From contig NZ_JAFMOF010000002.1 in NCBI RefSeq assembly GCF_017349075.1, positions 868,001 to 932,000 on the forward strand: a stretch of 64,000 bases of DNA. Direction: 5' to 3'. Shown one piece after another: positions 20,302-29,243 of this stretch (position 1 is the stretch's first letter; every line of letters starts with the position of its first letter). This DNA comes from Streptomyces triculaminicus (GTDB taxonomy: Bacteria; Actinomycetota; Actinomycetes; Streptomycetales; Streptomycetaceae). The translations under genes and the position numbers were made by a program. The notes under the pieces are model-generated. The model worked only from the letters and a program-made list of their open reading frames with translations, did not search any database and was not told the DNA's origin.

Positions 20302-21954
20302 CTACGGCGGAGAGGTCCCGTCCGCCACCGCCCGTGCCCACCGGTAGTCCGCTTTGCCGCTCGGTGAGCGTTCGATGTGCTGTGTCAGTACGACGCTGCG
20401 CGGCACTTTGTAGCCCGCCAGCCGCTCCCGGCAGTGTGCCTGCAGGGCGGGGAGGGTCGGCGGTTCCGCTCCCTCGCGGGGTTGGACGACGGCTGCCACG
20501 CGGTGGCCCCAGCGGGGGTCGGGGACGCCGGTGACCACGGCGTCGTACACCGCCGGGTGGGCCTTGAGGGTCTGCTCGACCTCCTCGGGGAAGACCTTCT
20601 CGCCGCCGGTGTTGATGCACTGCGAGCCGCGGCCGAGGACGGTGACCACGCCGTCGGCGTCGACCGTGGCCAGGTCGCCGAGCAGTACCCAGCGTTCGCC
20701 GTGCGCGGTGAAGAAGGTGGCGGCGGTCCGTTCGGGGTCGTTGTGGTAGCCGAGGGGCACATGGCCGTGCTGGGCGACGCGGCCCAACTCGCCGGGGGCG
20801 GTGGGCCGGTGGGTGACGGGGTCGACCACGGCCGTACGGGCGTTGACCCGCATCCGCAGTCCGGGGCCGGGGCCCTTCTCCTCGAGGGCCGTGCCGTTGA
20901 AGCCGGACTCGGAGGAGCCGAAGTTGTTGATCAGCCGTACTCCCGGCAGCAGGGCGGCGAACTGGGCACGCACCGTCTCCGACAGCACGGCCCCCGAGCT
21001 GCTGACGCTGCGCAGCGACGAGCAGTCGGTGCCCCGTAGCGGCCCGGCCAGCAGGTCGACCAGGGGTCGCAGCATGGCGTCGCCGACCAGTGACAGGCCG
21101 GTGACCCGCTCGCGGGCGAGGGTGCGCAGCGTCTCCTCGGGGGCGAACTTGGTGTGCAGGACGACCTTCTGGCCCTGGTGGAGGGCGATGAGGGCGGTGA
21201 GGGTGGCCGTGCCGTGCATCAGGGGCGCGGCGGGGAAGAGGACGAGGCCTTCGCGGCCCGCCGCCGCGCGCTCCGCGAGCTCGCCGGGCCGGGTGACCGG
21301 TTCGCCGGTGGGTGCGCCGCCGCCGAGGCCGGAGAAGAAGAGGTCCTCCTGCCGCCACACCACGCCCTTGGGCATGCCGGTGGTGCCGCCGGTGTAGATG
21401 ACGAAGCGGTCGTCGCCGGAGCGGGGGGCGAAGTCGCGTACGGACGAGCCCGCGTTCTCGGCCTCGGTGAAGGGGACCGGGGCGAACGGGACCGGGGTGG
21501 CGCGCGGGGCCGTCGCGCCGTCGGGTGCGGGGCCCACGCGCACCAGGTGGCGCAGGCGCCGCGTCGAGGGCAGGGCGGCCGCCACGCGTTCGGTGAAGGC
21601 GCCGTCGAAGACGAGGGCCGCCAGGTCGGCGTCGCGGTAGAGGTAGGCCAGCTCGTCGGCGACGTAGCGGTAGTTGACGTTGACCGGCACCGCCCGGATC
21701 TTCAGGCAGGCCAGGAGGGTCTGGAGGTATTCCACGCCGTTGAGGAGGTGGAGTCCGACGTGTTCGCCGGGCCGGATCCCGCTGTCCAGCAGGTGGTGGG
21801 CGAGCCGGCAGGCGGCGGTGTCGAGCCCGGCGTACGTCAGGCGGCGTTCGGTGCCGTCGCCCGGGTGGTCGAGGTGGACGAGCGCCTCCCGGCCGGGTAC
21901 CGCGTCGGCGATCGACTCGAAGAGATCGGCGAGGTTGTAGTCCACGGCCGTCAT
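20302..21954 (-). CDS. Acyl-CoA synthetase (FadD/steroid-CoA-ligase-like)
   Basis: The 550-residue ANL enzyme has FVIYTGGTTGMPKGVVWRQ (Gly replacing Ser, as in the FadD17/FadD19 branch), LINNFGSSESGFNG, and GDLATVDADGVVTVLGRGSQCINTGGEKVFPEEVEQ, ending with RSPSGKADYRWA, which includes the catalytic Lys. This branch activates bulky acids such as steroid side chains. The gene is divergent from the crotonase operon across 126 bp that contain operator site B. The ATG at 21954 has no clear Shine-Dalgarno. A 195-bp gap without a gene separates it from the kinase. Confidence 0.9.
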   Translation of the reverse strand: MTAVDYNLADLFESIADAVPGREALVHLDHPGDGTERRLTYAGLDTAACRLAHHLLDSGIRPGEHVGLHLLNGVEYLQTLLACLKIRAVPVNVNYRYVADELAYLYRDADLAALVFDGAFTERVAAALPSTRRLRHLVRVGPAPDGATAPRATPVPFAPVPFTEAENAGSSVRDFAPRSGDDRFVIYTGGTTGMPKGVVWRQEDLFFSGLGGGAPTGEPVTRPGELAERAAAGREGLVLFPAAPLMHGTATLTALIALHQGQKVVLHTKFAPEETLRTLARERVTGLSLVGDAMLRPLVDLLAGPLRGTDCSSLRSVSSSGAVLSETVRAQFAALLPGVRLINNFGSSESGFNGTALEEKGPGPGLRMRVNARTAVVDPVTHRPTAPGELGRVAQHGHVPLGYHNDPERTAATFFTAHGERWVLLGDLATVDADGVVTVLGRGSQCINTGGEKVFPEEVEQTLKAHPAVYDAVVTGVPDPRWGHRVAAVVQPREGAEPPTLPALQAHCRERLAGYKVPRSVVLTQHIERSPSGKADYRWARAVADGTSPP

Positions 21955-21999
21955 TAGAGCGCCGCGGCGGGGGAGGGGGAAGGGCCCGGACCAATGAAT

Positions 22000-22018
22000 C
22001 TGACGATCTGTCAGAAAA
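22000..22018 (+). promoter_or_regulatory. Operator-like palindrome B, between divergent catabolic operons
   Basis: The site CTGACGATCTGTCAGAAAA has arms CTGAC/GTCAG. It lies 45 bp from the acyl-CoA synthetase start (leftward) and 62 bp from the crotonase start (rightward), so one bound repressor could control both. It matches site A at 17806-17824, including the AAA flank. No TetR-type regulator for it lies nearby in the window. Confidence 0.65.
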
Positions 22019-22080
22019 CTCTTGAACCCGCTCCCCGCCTCCTGCACGCTGGTGGCGGTCTTCACGACGGGAGGGCTTCC

Positions 22081-22899
22081 ATGGGCGGAATCCCGGACGG
22101 CACCGAACACCTCACGCTCGAGCGCGTCGGCGCGACGCTCGTCCTCACCCTGAACCGGCCCGAGGCGCGCAACGCGCTCTCCCTGCCGATGCTGGCCGCG
22201 CTCCACGACGGCTGGCTGCTGGCCGACGCCGACGACGGCATCCGCTCGGTGGTGCTCACCGGCGCCGGCGGAGCCTTCTGCTCCGGAATGGACCTCAAGG
22301 CCCTCGCGGGCCGGCCGGCCACCGGCCCGGACGACCCCGTCCGCGAGCGCTTCCGGGCCGACCCCGACCTGCACTGGAAGGCCATGCTCCGCCACCACCG
22401 GCCGCGCAAGCCCGTCATCGCCGCCGTCGAGGGCCCGTGCGTGGCGGGCGGCACCGAGATCCTCCAGGGCACCGACATCCGCATCGCCGGCAGCGGCGCC
22501 ACCTTCGGCCTCTACGAGGTGCGCCGCGGCCTGTTCCCCCTCGGCGGCTCCACGGTCCGCCTGCCCCGCCAGATCCCCCGCACCCACGCCCTGGAGATGC
22601 TGCTCACCGGGCGCCCCTACACCGCCGCCGAGGCCCACCGCATCGGGCTCGTCGGGCACGTCGTCCCGGACGGCACGGCGCTCGAGCGGGCCCTGGAGAC
22701 CGCCGAACTCGTCAACGCCAACGCCCCGCTGGCCGTCGAGGCCGTCAAGGCCTGCGTCCTCGACACCGAAGGACTGCCCGAGACGGAGGCCCTCGCCCTC
22801 GAACTCGAGCGCGGCCACGCCGTCCTCGGCACCGCCGACGCCAAGGAGGGCGCCCTCGCCTTCGCCGAGAAGCGCCCGCCCGTCTACCGGCGCGCCTGA
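22081..22899 (+). CDS. Enoyl-CoA hydratase/isomerase (crotonase) family protein
   Basis: The 272-residue crotonase has LNRPEARNALSLPM, the oxyanion-hole segment GGAFCSGMDLKAL, and a second oxyanion element KPVIAAVEGPCVAGGTEILQ. The catalytic Glu positions of true hydratases are occupied by GTEIL and YEVRRGLFP, so hydratase activity is plausible. It would hydrate or isomerise an enoyl-CoA made by an acyl-CoA dehydrogenase. The ATG follows GGGAGGG. It is the first gene of a rightward operon with the DUF35 protein and two thiolase-fold proteins. Confidence 0.9.
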   Translation: MGGIPDGTEHLTLERVGATLVLTLNRPEARNALSLPMLAALHDGWLLADADDGIRSVVLTGAGGAFCSGMDLKALAGRPATGPDDPVRERFRADPDLHWKAMLRHHRPRKPVIAAVEGPCVAGGTEILQGTDIRIAGSGATFGLYEVRRGLFPLGGSTVRLPRQIPRTHALEMLLTGRPYTAAEAHRIGLVGHVVPDGTALERALETAELVNANAPLAVEAVKACVLDTEGLPETEALALELERGHAVLGTADAKEGALAFAEKRPPVYRRA

Positions 22900-22914
22900 G
22901 GGAGGAGACAGACG

Positions 22915-23858
22915 GTGCCGGAGAACCTCACCGCCCCGCTCGTCGTCGAGTTCCCCTTCACCCGCTCCCTCGGCCCCGTGCAGAGCGCCTTCCTCACCGG
23001 GCTGCGCGAGCGCGTCGTCCTGGGCGTACGCGCCCGGGACGGGCGGGTGCTCGTGCCGCCCGCCGAGTACGACCCCGTCACCGCCGACGAGATCCGCGAC
23101 CTCGTCGAGGTCGCCGCCACCGGAACGGTCACCACCTGGGCCTGGAACCCCGCCCCCGCCCGCACCAGCCCCTGCCCCGCCCCTTCGCCTGGGTGCTGGT
23201 CCGGCTCGACGGCGCCGACACCGCCCTGCTGCACGCGCTCGACGCGCCCCACGCCGGCGCCGTGCGCACCGGCATGCGGGTGCGCGTCCGCTGGGCCGAC
23301 CGCCGCGAGGGGGCGATCACCGACATCGCCTGCTTCGAGCCGTACGACGGCCCGGTCACCCACGAGGCCGTCCCGCACGACGGCTCCTTCCCCGACCCCG
23401 TCACGTCCCTGGCCGCGCCCGCCCGCCTCGAGTACACCTACACCGCCGGCCGCGCCCAGACCCGCTACCTCGACGGGCTCGCCCGCCGAGAGGTCCTCGG
23501 CGAGCGCTGCCCCTCCTGCCGCAAGGTGTACGTACCGCCCCGCGGCGCCTGCCCCACCTGCGGCGTCGCCACCACCGAGCCCGCCGCCCCAGGGCCCCGC
23601 GGCACTGTCACCACCTTCTGCGTCGTCAACATCAAGGCCAAGGGGCTCGACATCGACGTGCCCTACGTCTACGCCCACATCGCCCTCGACGGCGCCGACC
23701 TCGCCCTCCATGCGCGCATCGGCGGCATCCCCTACGACCAGGTGCGCATGGGCATGCGGGTCGAGCCCGTCTGGACCGGCGACGGCCGCCACCCCGACCA
23801 CTACCGCCCCACCGGCGAGCCGGACGCCGACTACGACACCTACCGGAGGCTGCTGTGA
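22915..23858 (+). pseudogene. DUF35 OB-fold/Zn-ribbon protein (two-domain), single-base frame break
   Basis: The gene encodes an N-terminal OB-fold region (PLVVEFPFTRSLGPVQSAF, then FAWVLVRLDGADTALLHAL) and a second DUF35 unit with a zinc ribbon CPSCRKVYVPPRGACPTC followed by an OB-fold (GPRGTVTTFCVVNIKAKG). DUF35 proteins such as ChsH2 form complexes with MaoC-like hydratases and with thiolase-fold aldolases (Ltp2) in steroid side-chain breakdown. The frame changes within the C-run near 23160-23170 after TTWAWNPAP. Adding one C there gives PHQPLPRPFAW and a 314-residue protein. The GTG start at 22915 follows GGAGG. Its stop overlaps the next start (GTGA). Confidence 0.82.
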
Positions 23859-24811
23859 CGCCGCCCCGCGACGTCGCCGTCGTCGCCTACGCGCGCACCG
23901 ACCACCAGGGCCCCGCCGAGGGACTGTCCGAGGCCGAGACGCTGCTGCCCGTCCTGCACGAGGTCCTCGACCGGGCCGGGCTGGCCCCCGGGGAGGCGGA
24001 CTTCACCTGCTCCGGCTCGAGCGACTACCTCGCCGGACGCCCCTTCTCCTTCACCCTCACCCTCGACGCCGTCGGCGCCTGGCCGCCCATCGCGGAGTCC
24101 CACGTCGAGATGGACGGGGCCTGGGCGCTCTACGAGGCCTGGGTGAAGATCCTCACCGGCCGTGCCGATACCGCCCTCGTCTACGCCCACGGAAAACCCT
24201 CCGCCGGCGACCCGAGGGACGTCCTCACCCGCACGCTCGACCCGTACTACCTCGCCCCCCTGTGGCCCGAGCCGGCCTCCCTGGCCGCCCTCCAGGCCCG
24301 GGCGCTCGCCGACGCCGGCCACACCGCCGGCCCCGACCCCGCGGCGGACCCCCTCGCCGGCCCGCCGGCCGTCGCCGACGGCGCCGCGGCCGTCGTCCTC
24401 GCCGCCGGCGACGCCGCCCGCCGCATGTGCGGCCGGCCCGCCTGGATCCGCGGCGCCGACCACCGCGTCGAACCGCACGCCCTCGGCCTGCGCGACCTCA
24501 CCGACTCGCCCTCCACCCGCCTGGCCGCCGAACGCGCCGGAGCCTTCCGCGCACCCGTCGACACCGCCGAACTCCACGTCCCCTTCGCCGCCCAGGACGT
24601 CGTCCTGCGCCGCGCGCTGCGCCTGGACGACACCGTCACGGTCAACCCCTCCGGCGCCGCCGCCGGCCCCCTCATGGTCGCCGGCCTCATCCGCCTCGGC
24701 GAGGCGGCCGCCCGCATCCACCGCGGCGCCTCCGACCGGGCCCTGGCCCACGCCACGTCCGGTCCCTGCCTGCAGCACAACCTCGTCGCCGTGCTGGAGG
24801 GGGACGCATGA
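23855..24811 (+). CDS. Thiolase-fold protein (lipid-transfer/Ltp-like), first of two
   Basis: The 318-residue protein has the thiolase fold of the SCP-x/Ltp branch: VAVVAYARTDHQ at the start, DFTCSGSSDYLAG, AESHVEMDGAWALYEAWVKI, AVADGAAAVVLAAG-like (PPAVADGAAAVVLAAG), and NPSGAAAGPLMVAGLIRLGEAA near the end. The usual nucleophilic Cys motif of degradative thiolases is not seen, so retro-aldol or structural roles are more likely than thiolysis. It is shorter than typical thiolases (~390 residues). Start and stop overlap both neighbours, so translation is coupled. Confidence 0.82.
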   Translation: MTPPRDVAVVAYARTDHQGPAEGLSEAETLLPVLHEVLDRAGLAPGEADFTCSGSSDYLAGRPFSFTLTLDAVGAWPPIAESHVEMDGAWALYEAWVKILTGRADTALVYAHGKPSAGDPRDVLTRTLDPYYLAPLWPEPASLAALQARALADAGHTAGPDPAADPLAGPPAVADGAAAVVLAAGDAARRMCGRPAWIRGADHRVEPHALGLRDLTDSPSTRLAAERAGAFRAPVDTAELHVPFAAQDVVLRRALRLDDTVTVNPSGAAAGPLMVAGLIRLGEAAARIHRGASDRALAHATSGPCLQHNLVAVLEGDA

Positions 24812-25974
24812 GCCGGGAACCCGTCGCCGTCACCGGCATCGGCCAGACCCACCACGCCGCCGCCCGCCGCGACGTCTCCCTCGCCGGACTCGTCCGCGAG
24901 GCCGCCCTGCGGGCGCTCGAGGACGCCGAGCTGACCTGGGCGGACGTCGAGGCCGTCGTCATCGGCAAGGCCCCCGACTTCTTCGAGGGCGTCATGACGC
25001 CCGAGCTCTACCTCGCCGATGCCCTCGGCACCGCCGGCAAGCCCCTGACGCGGGTGCACACCGCCGGCTCGGTCGGCGGCTCCACGGCCCTCGTCGCCGC
25101 CGACCTCGTCGCGGCCCGCGTCCACCGGACCGTCCTGGCCGTGGCCTTCGAGAAACAGTCCGAGTCCAACGCCATGTGGGGCCTGTCCCTGCCCGTCCCC
25201 TTCCAGCAGCCCCTGCTGGCCGGCGCCGGCGGCTTCTTCGCCCCGCACGTACGGGCCTACATCCGCCGCACCGGCGCACCCGGCACCACCGGCACCCTCG
25301 TCGCGTACAAGGACCGCCGCAACGCCCTGAAGAACCCCTACGCCCACCTGCACGAGCACGACATCACCCTGGAGACGGTGCGCTCGTCGCCCATGCTGTG
25401 GGACCCCGTCCGTTACTCCGAGACGTGCCCCTCCTCCGACGGCGCCTGCGCCATGGTCCTCACCGACCGCGCGGGCGCCGCCCGCGCCCCCGCCCCGCCC
25501 GCCTGGCTGCACGGCGGCGCCATGCGCAGCGAGCCGACGCTCTTCGCCGGCAAGGACTTCGTCTCGCCCCGGGCCGGCCGCGACTGCGCCGCCGACGTCT
25601 ACCGCCAGGCGGGCGTCACCGACCCGCGCCGCGAGATCGACGTGGCGGAGCTGTACGTGCCCTTCAGCTGGTACGAGCCGATGTGGCTGGAGAACCTCGG
25701 CTTCGCCGCCGAGGGGGAGGGCTGGAAGCTCACCGAGGCCGGCGCCACCGAGCTCGACGGCGCGCTGCCCGTCAACCCCTCCGGCGGCGTGCTGTCCACC
25801 AACCCCATCGGCGCCTCCGGCATGCTGCGCTTCGCCGAGGCGGCGCTGCAGGTGCGGGGCCGGGCCGGCGAGCACCAGGTCCCGGACGCCCGCCGGGCGC
25901 TCGGCCACGCCTACGGCGGCGGCGCGCAGTTCTTCTCGATGTGGCTCGTGGCCGCCTCGCCGCCCGTCACCTGA
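24808..25974 (+). CDS. Thiolase-fold protein (lipid-transfer/Ltp-like), second of two
   Basis: The 388-residue protein is a full-length SCP-x/Ltp-type thiolase homologue. It has VAVTGIGQTHH, ADVEAVVIGKAPDFFEGV, VHTAGSVGGSTALVAADLV where degradative thiolases have the nucleophilic Cys, SDGACAMVLTD, and the C-terminal VNPSGGVLSTNPIGASGMLRFAEA with RALGHAYGGGAQFF. Loss of the Cys matches Ltp-type aldolases, which act with a DUF35 partner on bulky 3-hydroxyacyl-CoAs. It overlaps the upstream gene by ATGA, and GGAGG sits before the start. It ends the operon. Confidence 0.88.
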   Translation: MSREPVAVTGIGQTHHAAARRDVSLAGLVREAALRALEDAELTWADVEAVVIGKAPDFFEGVMTPELYLADALGTAGKPLTRVHTAGSVGGSTALVAADLVAARVHRTVLAVAFEKQSESNAMWGLSLPVPFQQPLLAGAGGFFAPHVRAYIRRTGAPGTTGTLVAYKDRRNALKNPYAHLHEHDITLETVRSSPMLWDPVRYSETCPSSDGACAMVLTDRAGAARAPAPPAWLHGGAMRSEPTLFAGKDFVSPRAGRDCAADVYRQAGVTDPRREIDVAELYVPFSWYEPMWLENLGFAAEGEGWKLTEAGATELDGALPVNPSGGVLSTNPIGASGMLRFAEAALQVRGRAGEHQVPDARRALGHAYGGGAQFFSMWLVAASPPVT

Positions 25975-26012
25975 GGCGCGTACGGGGCCTGTCCGGCGCC
26001 GCCGTCCCTCGC

Positions 26013-26018
26013 TAGTGT
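26013..26018 (+). promoter_or_regulatory. Possible -10 element for the DUF397 gene
   Basis: TAGTGT fits the streptomycete -10 pattern TANNNT and lies 34 bp before the GTG start. A weak -35 (CCTGTC) sits at about the expected distance. Confidence 0.35.
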
Positions 26019-26051
26019 GGGCGGCGACGACGAGCCGGGAGGAGTGCGGAC

Positions 26052-26291
26052 GTGGCGGACAGCACGACTGAACAACTGGCGGGCGACGTGAAGCCGGATC
26101 TCGACCTCGCCGGTGCCACCTGGCAGCCGAGCGGCGGCAGCCGGCGCGGCAACGTCCAGATCGCCTTCGTCGAGGGCTACATCGCCCTGCGGGACCGGCG
26201 CGACCCGGACGTCCCGGCCGTGATCTTCTCGCCGGCCGAGTGGCGGGCGTTCATGCTCAGCGCCCGGGACGGGGAATTCGACCTCACCTAG
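26052..26291 (+). CDS. DUF397 protein (orphan)
   Basis: The 79-residue protein shows the DUF397 core W-x-x-S-x(2-3)-S followed by FVEGYIALRDRRDP and VIFSPAEWRAFMLSARDGEFD. In Streptomyces, DUF397 proteins usually pair with an adjacent Xre-type regulator and modulate it (as with BldB/WhiJ-type systems), but no Xre gene is beside this one. The GTG start at 26052 follows GGGAGGAG. It could serve a regulator elsewhere. Confidence 0.88.
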   Translation: MADSTTEQLAGDVKPDLDLAGATWQPSGGSRRGNVQIAFVEGYIALRDRRDPDVPAVIFSPAEWRAFMLSARDGEFDLT

Positions 26292-26372
26292 CCCCCCGGC
26301 CGGGCCGGGACGCCCGCCCGGGACCACGGCACGCCCCGGCTTCCCCGGCGGCACGGCGCGTGGGCGGGCACG

Positions 26373-26378
26373 TACGAT
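26373..26378 (+). promoter_or_regulatory. -10 element for a probably leaderless transcript
   Basis: TACGAT lies 6 bp before the ATG at 26385, so transcription would begin at the start codon itself. There is no Shine-Dalgarno, which agrees with a leaderless mRNA. Confidence 0.55.
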
Positions 26379-26384
26379 GTGGGC

Positions 26385-26885
26385 ATGTCCTTCCTCCGCC
26401 GCCGCAGCGCCGCCAACCCCGCCGGGCCGGACTTCGACGTCCTCGCCATGGATCCCGGGGACTGGCCCGGTGACCTCGGGGCCGGGCTGCTGCCCGCGCC
26501 CGACGGAAGTTGCCAGGGGGTCTTCCTCCGCTACGACCTGTTCGGCGGCCGCGGCCCCGCGATGATCATCGGCAACCTGCCCGAGGGCTCCCCGGCACGG
26601 GAGCTGGGCGAGGGCCAGGTGCCCTTCGAGGTCGCGCAGCTGCTCCTGGCGCTCGGCAACGACGAGCCGGTCGAGGTGCTGGAGAGCGAGGACGTGCCGG
26701 TCATGCACGAGGACAACCTCCTCATCGTGCGTCGGCTGAAGTGCTCGGAGAGCCGGATCTCCTGCACCCAGTTCGACCGCAGCGACGGCGTGCTCGTCAC
26801 CATCGCCAGCTGGGACCGTCCGATCACCGACGACCTCTACCAGCTGCTCAAGCCGCTGCCCGCGGAGATGTTCCAGGCCGGCTAG
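26385..26885 (+). CDS. Conserved actinobacterial protein of unknown function
   Basis: The 166-residue soluble protein begins MSFLRRRS, and has DFDVLAMDPGDWPGDLGAGLLP, VFLRYDLFGGRGPAMIIGNLPEGSPARE and a C-terminal TDDLYQLLKPLPAEMF. I do not assign a family; it has no signal peptide, membrane segment or catalytic motif. The ATG at 26385 is preferred over GTG two codons upstream because a -10-like TACGAT ends 6 bp before it. A perfect hairpin follows, shared with the convergent amidase gene. Confidence 0.75.
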   Translation: MSFLRRRSAANPAGPDFDVLAMDPGDWPGDLGAGLLPAPDGSCQGVFLRYDLFGGRGPAMIIGNLPEGSPARELGEGQVPFEVAQLLLALGNDEPVEVLESEDVPVMHEDNLLIVRRLKCSESRISCTQFDRSDGVLVTIASWDRPITDDLYQLLKPLPAEMFQAG

Positions 26886-26907
26886 GCCCGCTTTCCGCCC
26901 GGACCGC

Positions 26908-26944
26908 AAGGAGCCCGGCACGCCGACGGCGTGCCGGGCTCCTT
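26908..26944. terminator. Bidirectional terminator hairpin
   Basis: A perfect 17-bp stem (26908-26924 with 26928-26944) with a GAC loop lies between the convergent unknown gene and amidase gene. AAGG/CCTT ends give short A and T tracts on either side. Confidence 0.88.
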
Positions 26945-26957
26945 CATGCTCGGCGAC

Positions 26958-28972
26958 CTACCAGCCCGAGCGCCGGATCCGGACGTCGGAGGCCTTCACG
27001 AAGGCCACCCGGTGCCCGAACTGGATCTCGTAGTAGACGTCCTTGCCCCGGATGATCTTGTGCCCGGCGGGCTCGTACGTGGTCGCCCACAGATACTCGC
27101 TCGGGGACGTCGCCCCCAGGACGTACGCCTGCCCGGCGGCCAGCCTGTACGGCAGCGGGGTCACCGCCTGGACCGGGACGCCCTCCGGATAGGCCTCCTT
27201 CTCCGGGAAGGCGCGGCCGTACACCGGGATCTCCTTCAGGCCCTCCCTCGGCGTGATCACCCGGCCGTGCGCGCCGAGCGCCGTCGGATCCCACCAGGGG
27301 TCGCGGAACCACGCCTTCTGGCCGAGGTACCAGACCGCCGTCCACCCGGCGATGCGGTCGGCCACCGCGAACTGCTGTCCGGTGGAGGCGCGGGCACCCG
27401 TGTCGTTGACCCCCGGCGTCGAGGGGCTGCCGTCCGGGTGCAGGCCGATGTCCTGGACCAGCGGGGCGTCGTCGCGGGGGGCGGTGTACAGCCGCACCGC
27501 CCCGGAGCCGTGCGGGGTGCACGGCTCGCCGGGCTTGGCGCAGCCGGTGTAGACCGGCTTGCGGTCGGCGTAGACGGGGGCGATGGTGACCATCCCGCTG
27601 AACGGGCTCCCCGTAGCGGTGAAGGGCGCGCCCATCAGCTCGAAGTAGTGCGCCCAGTCCCAGTACGGGCCGGGGTCGGTGTGCATCCCCGGGATCGTCC
27701 CCGTGGTGGTGCCCGGGACGTTGTCGTGGCCGATGATGTGCTGCCGGTCGAGCGGGATGTTCAGTTTCCGCGCCAGGTGCCGCACCAGCCGGGCGGACGC
27801 GCGGTACATCGCCTCGGTGTACCAGGCGTCGGGCTGGGCCAGGAAGCCCTCGTGCTCGATGCCGACCGACTTGGCGTTCACGTACCAGTTGCCCGCGTGC
27901 CAGGCCACGTCCTTGGTCGGCACGTGCTGGGCGATGTGGCCGTCCGCGGAGCGGATGGTGTAGTTCCAGGAGACGTACGCCGGATCCTTGATCAGCTTGA
28001 GGGTCGTCTCCCAGGTTCCCTCGGTGTCATGGACGACGATGAAGTCGACCTTCTGGGAGGCGGGCCGGTCGGCGATGTCGTGGTTGCCGTAGTCCTTGCC
28101 CTCGAGCTTCTCGTACGGCGCCGGGACCGACTCGCAGGCCACCGTGGGCGGGCACTCGACGCCCGTGGTCGCGAGGGTGGGCAGCCCCAGCCGTCCCGCC
28201 TGGCCCGTGCGGGGGGCGAGGCCCGGGGCGGCGGGCAGGGTGACCTGCTGGCCGCCGTCGGTCCTGCGCCGCTCACCGCGCCGCAGCACGTCGTAGACGT
28301 CGCCCGCGAAGACGGCCGCCGTCGCGGTGTCGGTGGCGCCCGAGTAGGCGGCGACGGCTCCGTACCAGTCGGCGGGGTCCTTGCTCAGGGGCAGCCCCAG
28401 CCGCTTCTGCTCGGCGGCCAGCAGGGCGGCGCCGCCCCGCACGTTGGCGGCGGCGTCGCGGCGCAGCGAGGCGGCGGGCAGGCCCGTGAGCTCGGCGGCG
28501 CGGGCCAGGTGCGCAGCCGGGGCGGCAGAGCGGAGGGTGCGGGGGCGGCCGGGCGGGCGGCGGCGCGGGGGCGGGCGAGGTCGCCGCGGGCGTCCTCGCC
28601 GGGCTCGCTGTGGTGCCCGGCGGCGGCCAGGGCCGTGGCAGCGTCGGTCAGGTGCATCGGGCCGTAGCCGCCCGTGACGCTCGGGGTGCCGGCGTGGGCG
28701 TCCCAGCGGGACTCCAGATAGGAGACGGCGAGCAGTACGTTCTCCGGTACGTGGTACGCGGCCGCGGCGGCGGCGAACTCCCGCTGCAGGGCGCCGGATG
28801 CGGCCTGCTCGGCCGTGGCGGCCGGCCCGGCCGTGATCAGCGGCAGCAGCAGGGCGGCCGCGGCGGCCGGGACCGCGGCGCGCGACAGGCGGCGTCTTCT
28901 GCGGGCGTCTCTCCCCTCGTGTGCTTCTTCCGGCGGTGCGTTCCGTGATGGCGCTGGGGCGGATCCTCGCAA
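26958..28972 (-). pseudogene. Secreted N-acetylmuramoyl-L-alanine amidase, single-base frame break
   Basis: The product combines a signal peptide (VPAAAAALLLPLITAGPAATAEQ), a lysozyme-like region (YHVPENVLLAVSYLESRWDA, GGYGPMHLTDAA), an amidase_2/PGRP domain and a C-terminal SH3-like tail. The amidase domain carries VDFIVVHDTEGTW, SVGIEHEGF and IIGHDNVPG with MHTDPGPYWDW, giving the zinc ligands. It would cleave the muramoyl-alanine bond outside the cell. The frame breaks near 28540-28550 in a C-rich run; one added C joins ARPAAPA to TLRSAAPAAHLARAAELTG and yields about 671 residues. The true start is unclear: GAGGGGAGA is present near 28915, but no good start codon follows. Confidence 0.83.
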
Positions 28973-29124
28973 TGCGGCCTCCTCGGGACGGGCAGTGCCG
29001 TGCGTCGTGGTGGTGCGCGGTCAAGCTGGTGACCGAACCTACCAAGAGGCCCCGGCCAAGCAGACGATCCGTCAATAAGACCGGTGGTGGCGGTTATCGG
29101 ACCGGGCGGTGCCGCTACGCACGT

Positions 29125-29161
29125 CGACGCCCGCGCCGGGGAATTCCCGGCGCGGGCGTCG
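29125..29161. terminator. Terminator hairpin downstream of the phosphotransferase gene
   Basis: Two perfect 16-nt arms (29125-29140 and 29146-29161) flank a short GAATT centre. It lies between the amidase promoter region and the stop of the phosphotransferase gene, both read leftward. The remaining part of this 271-bp gap shows no gene. Confidence 0.8.
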
Positions 29162-29243
29162 AGGCGCACCCGCGGATCACTCCTCCGGATGGGCGAGGAG
29201 CGACACGCCGTAAGTCGGCGGCACGGCGTGTCGGTGGTACGGC

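Noticed and set aside
24247-25908. A 553-codon minus-strand frame
   Set aside because: It is antisense to the thiolase-fold genes.
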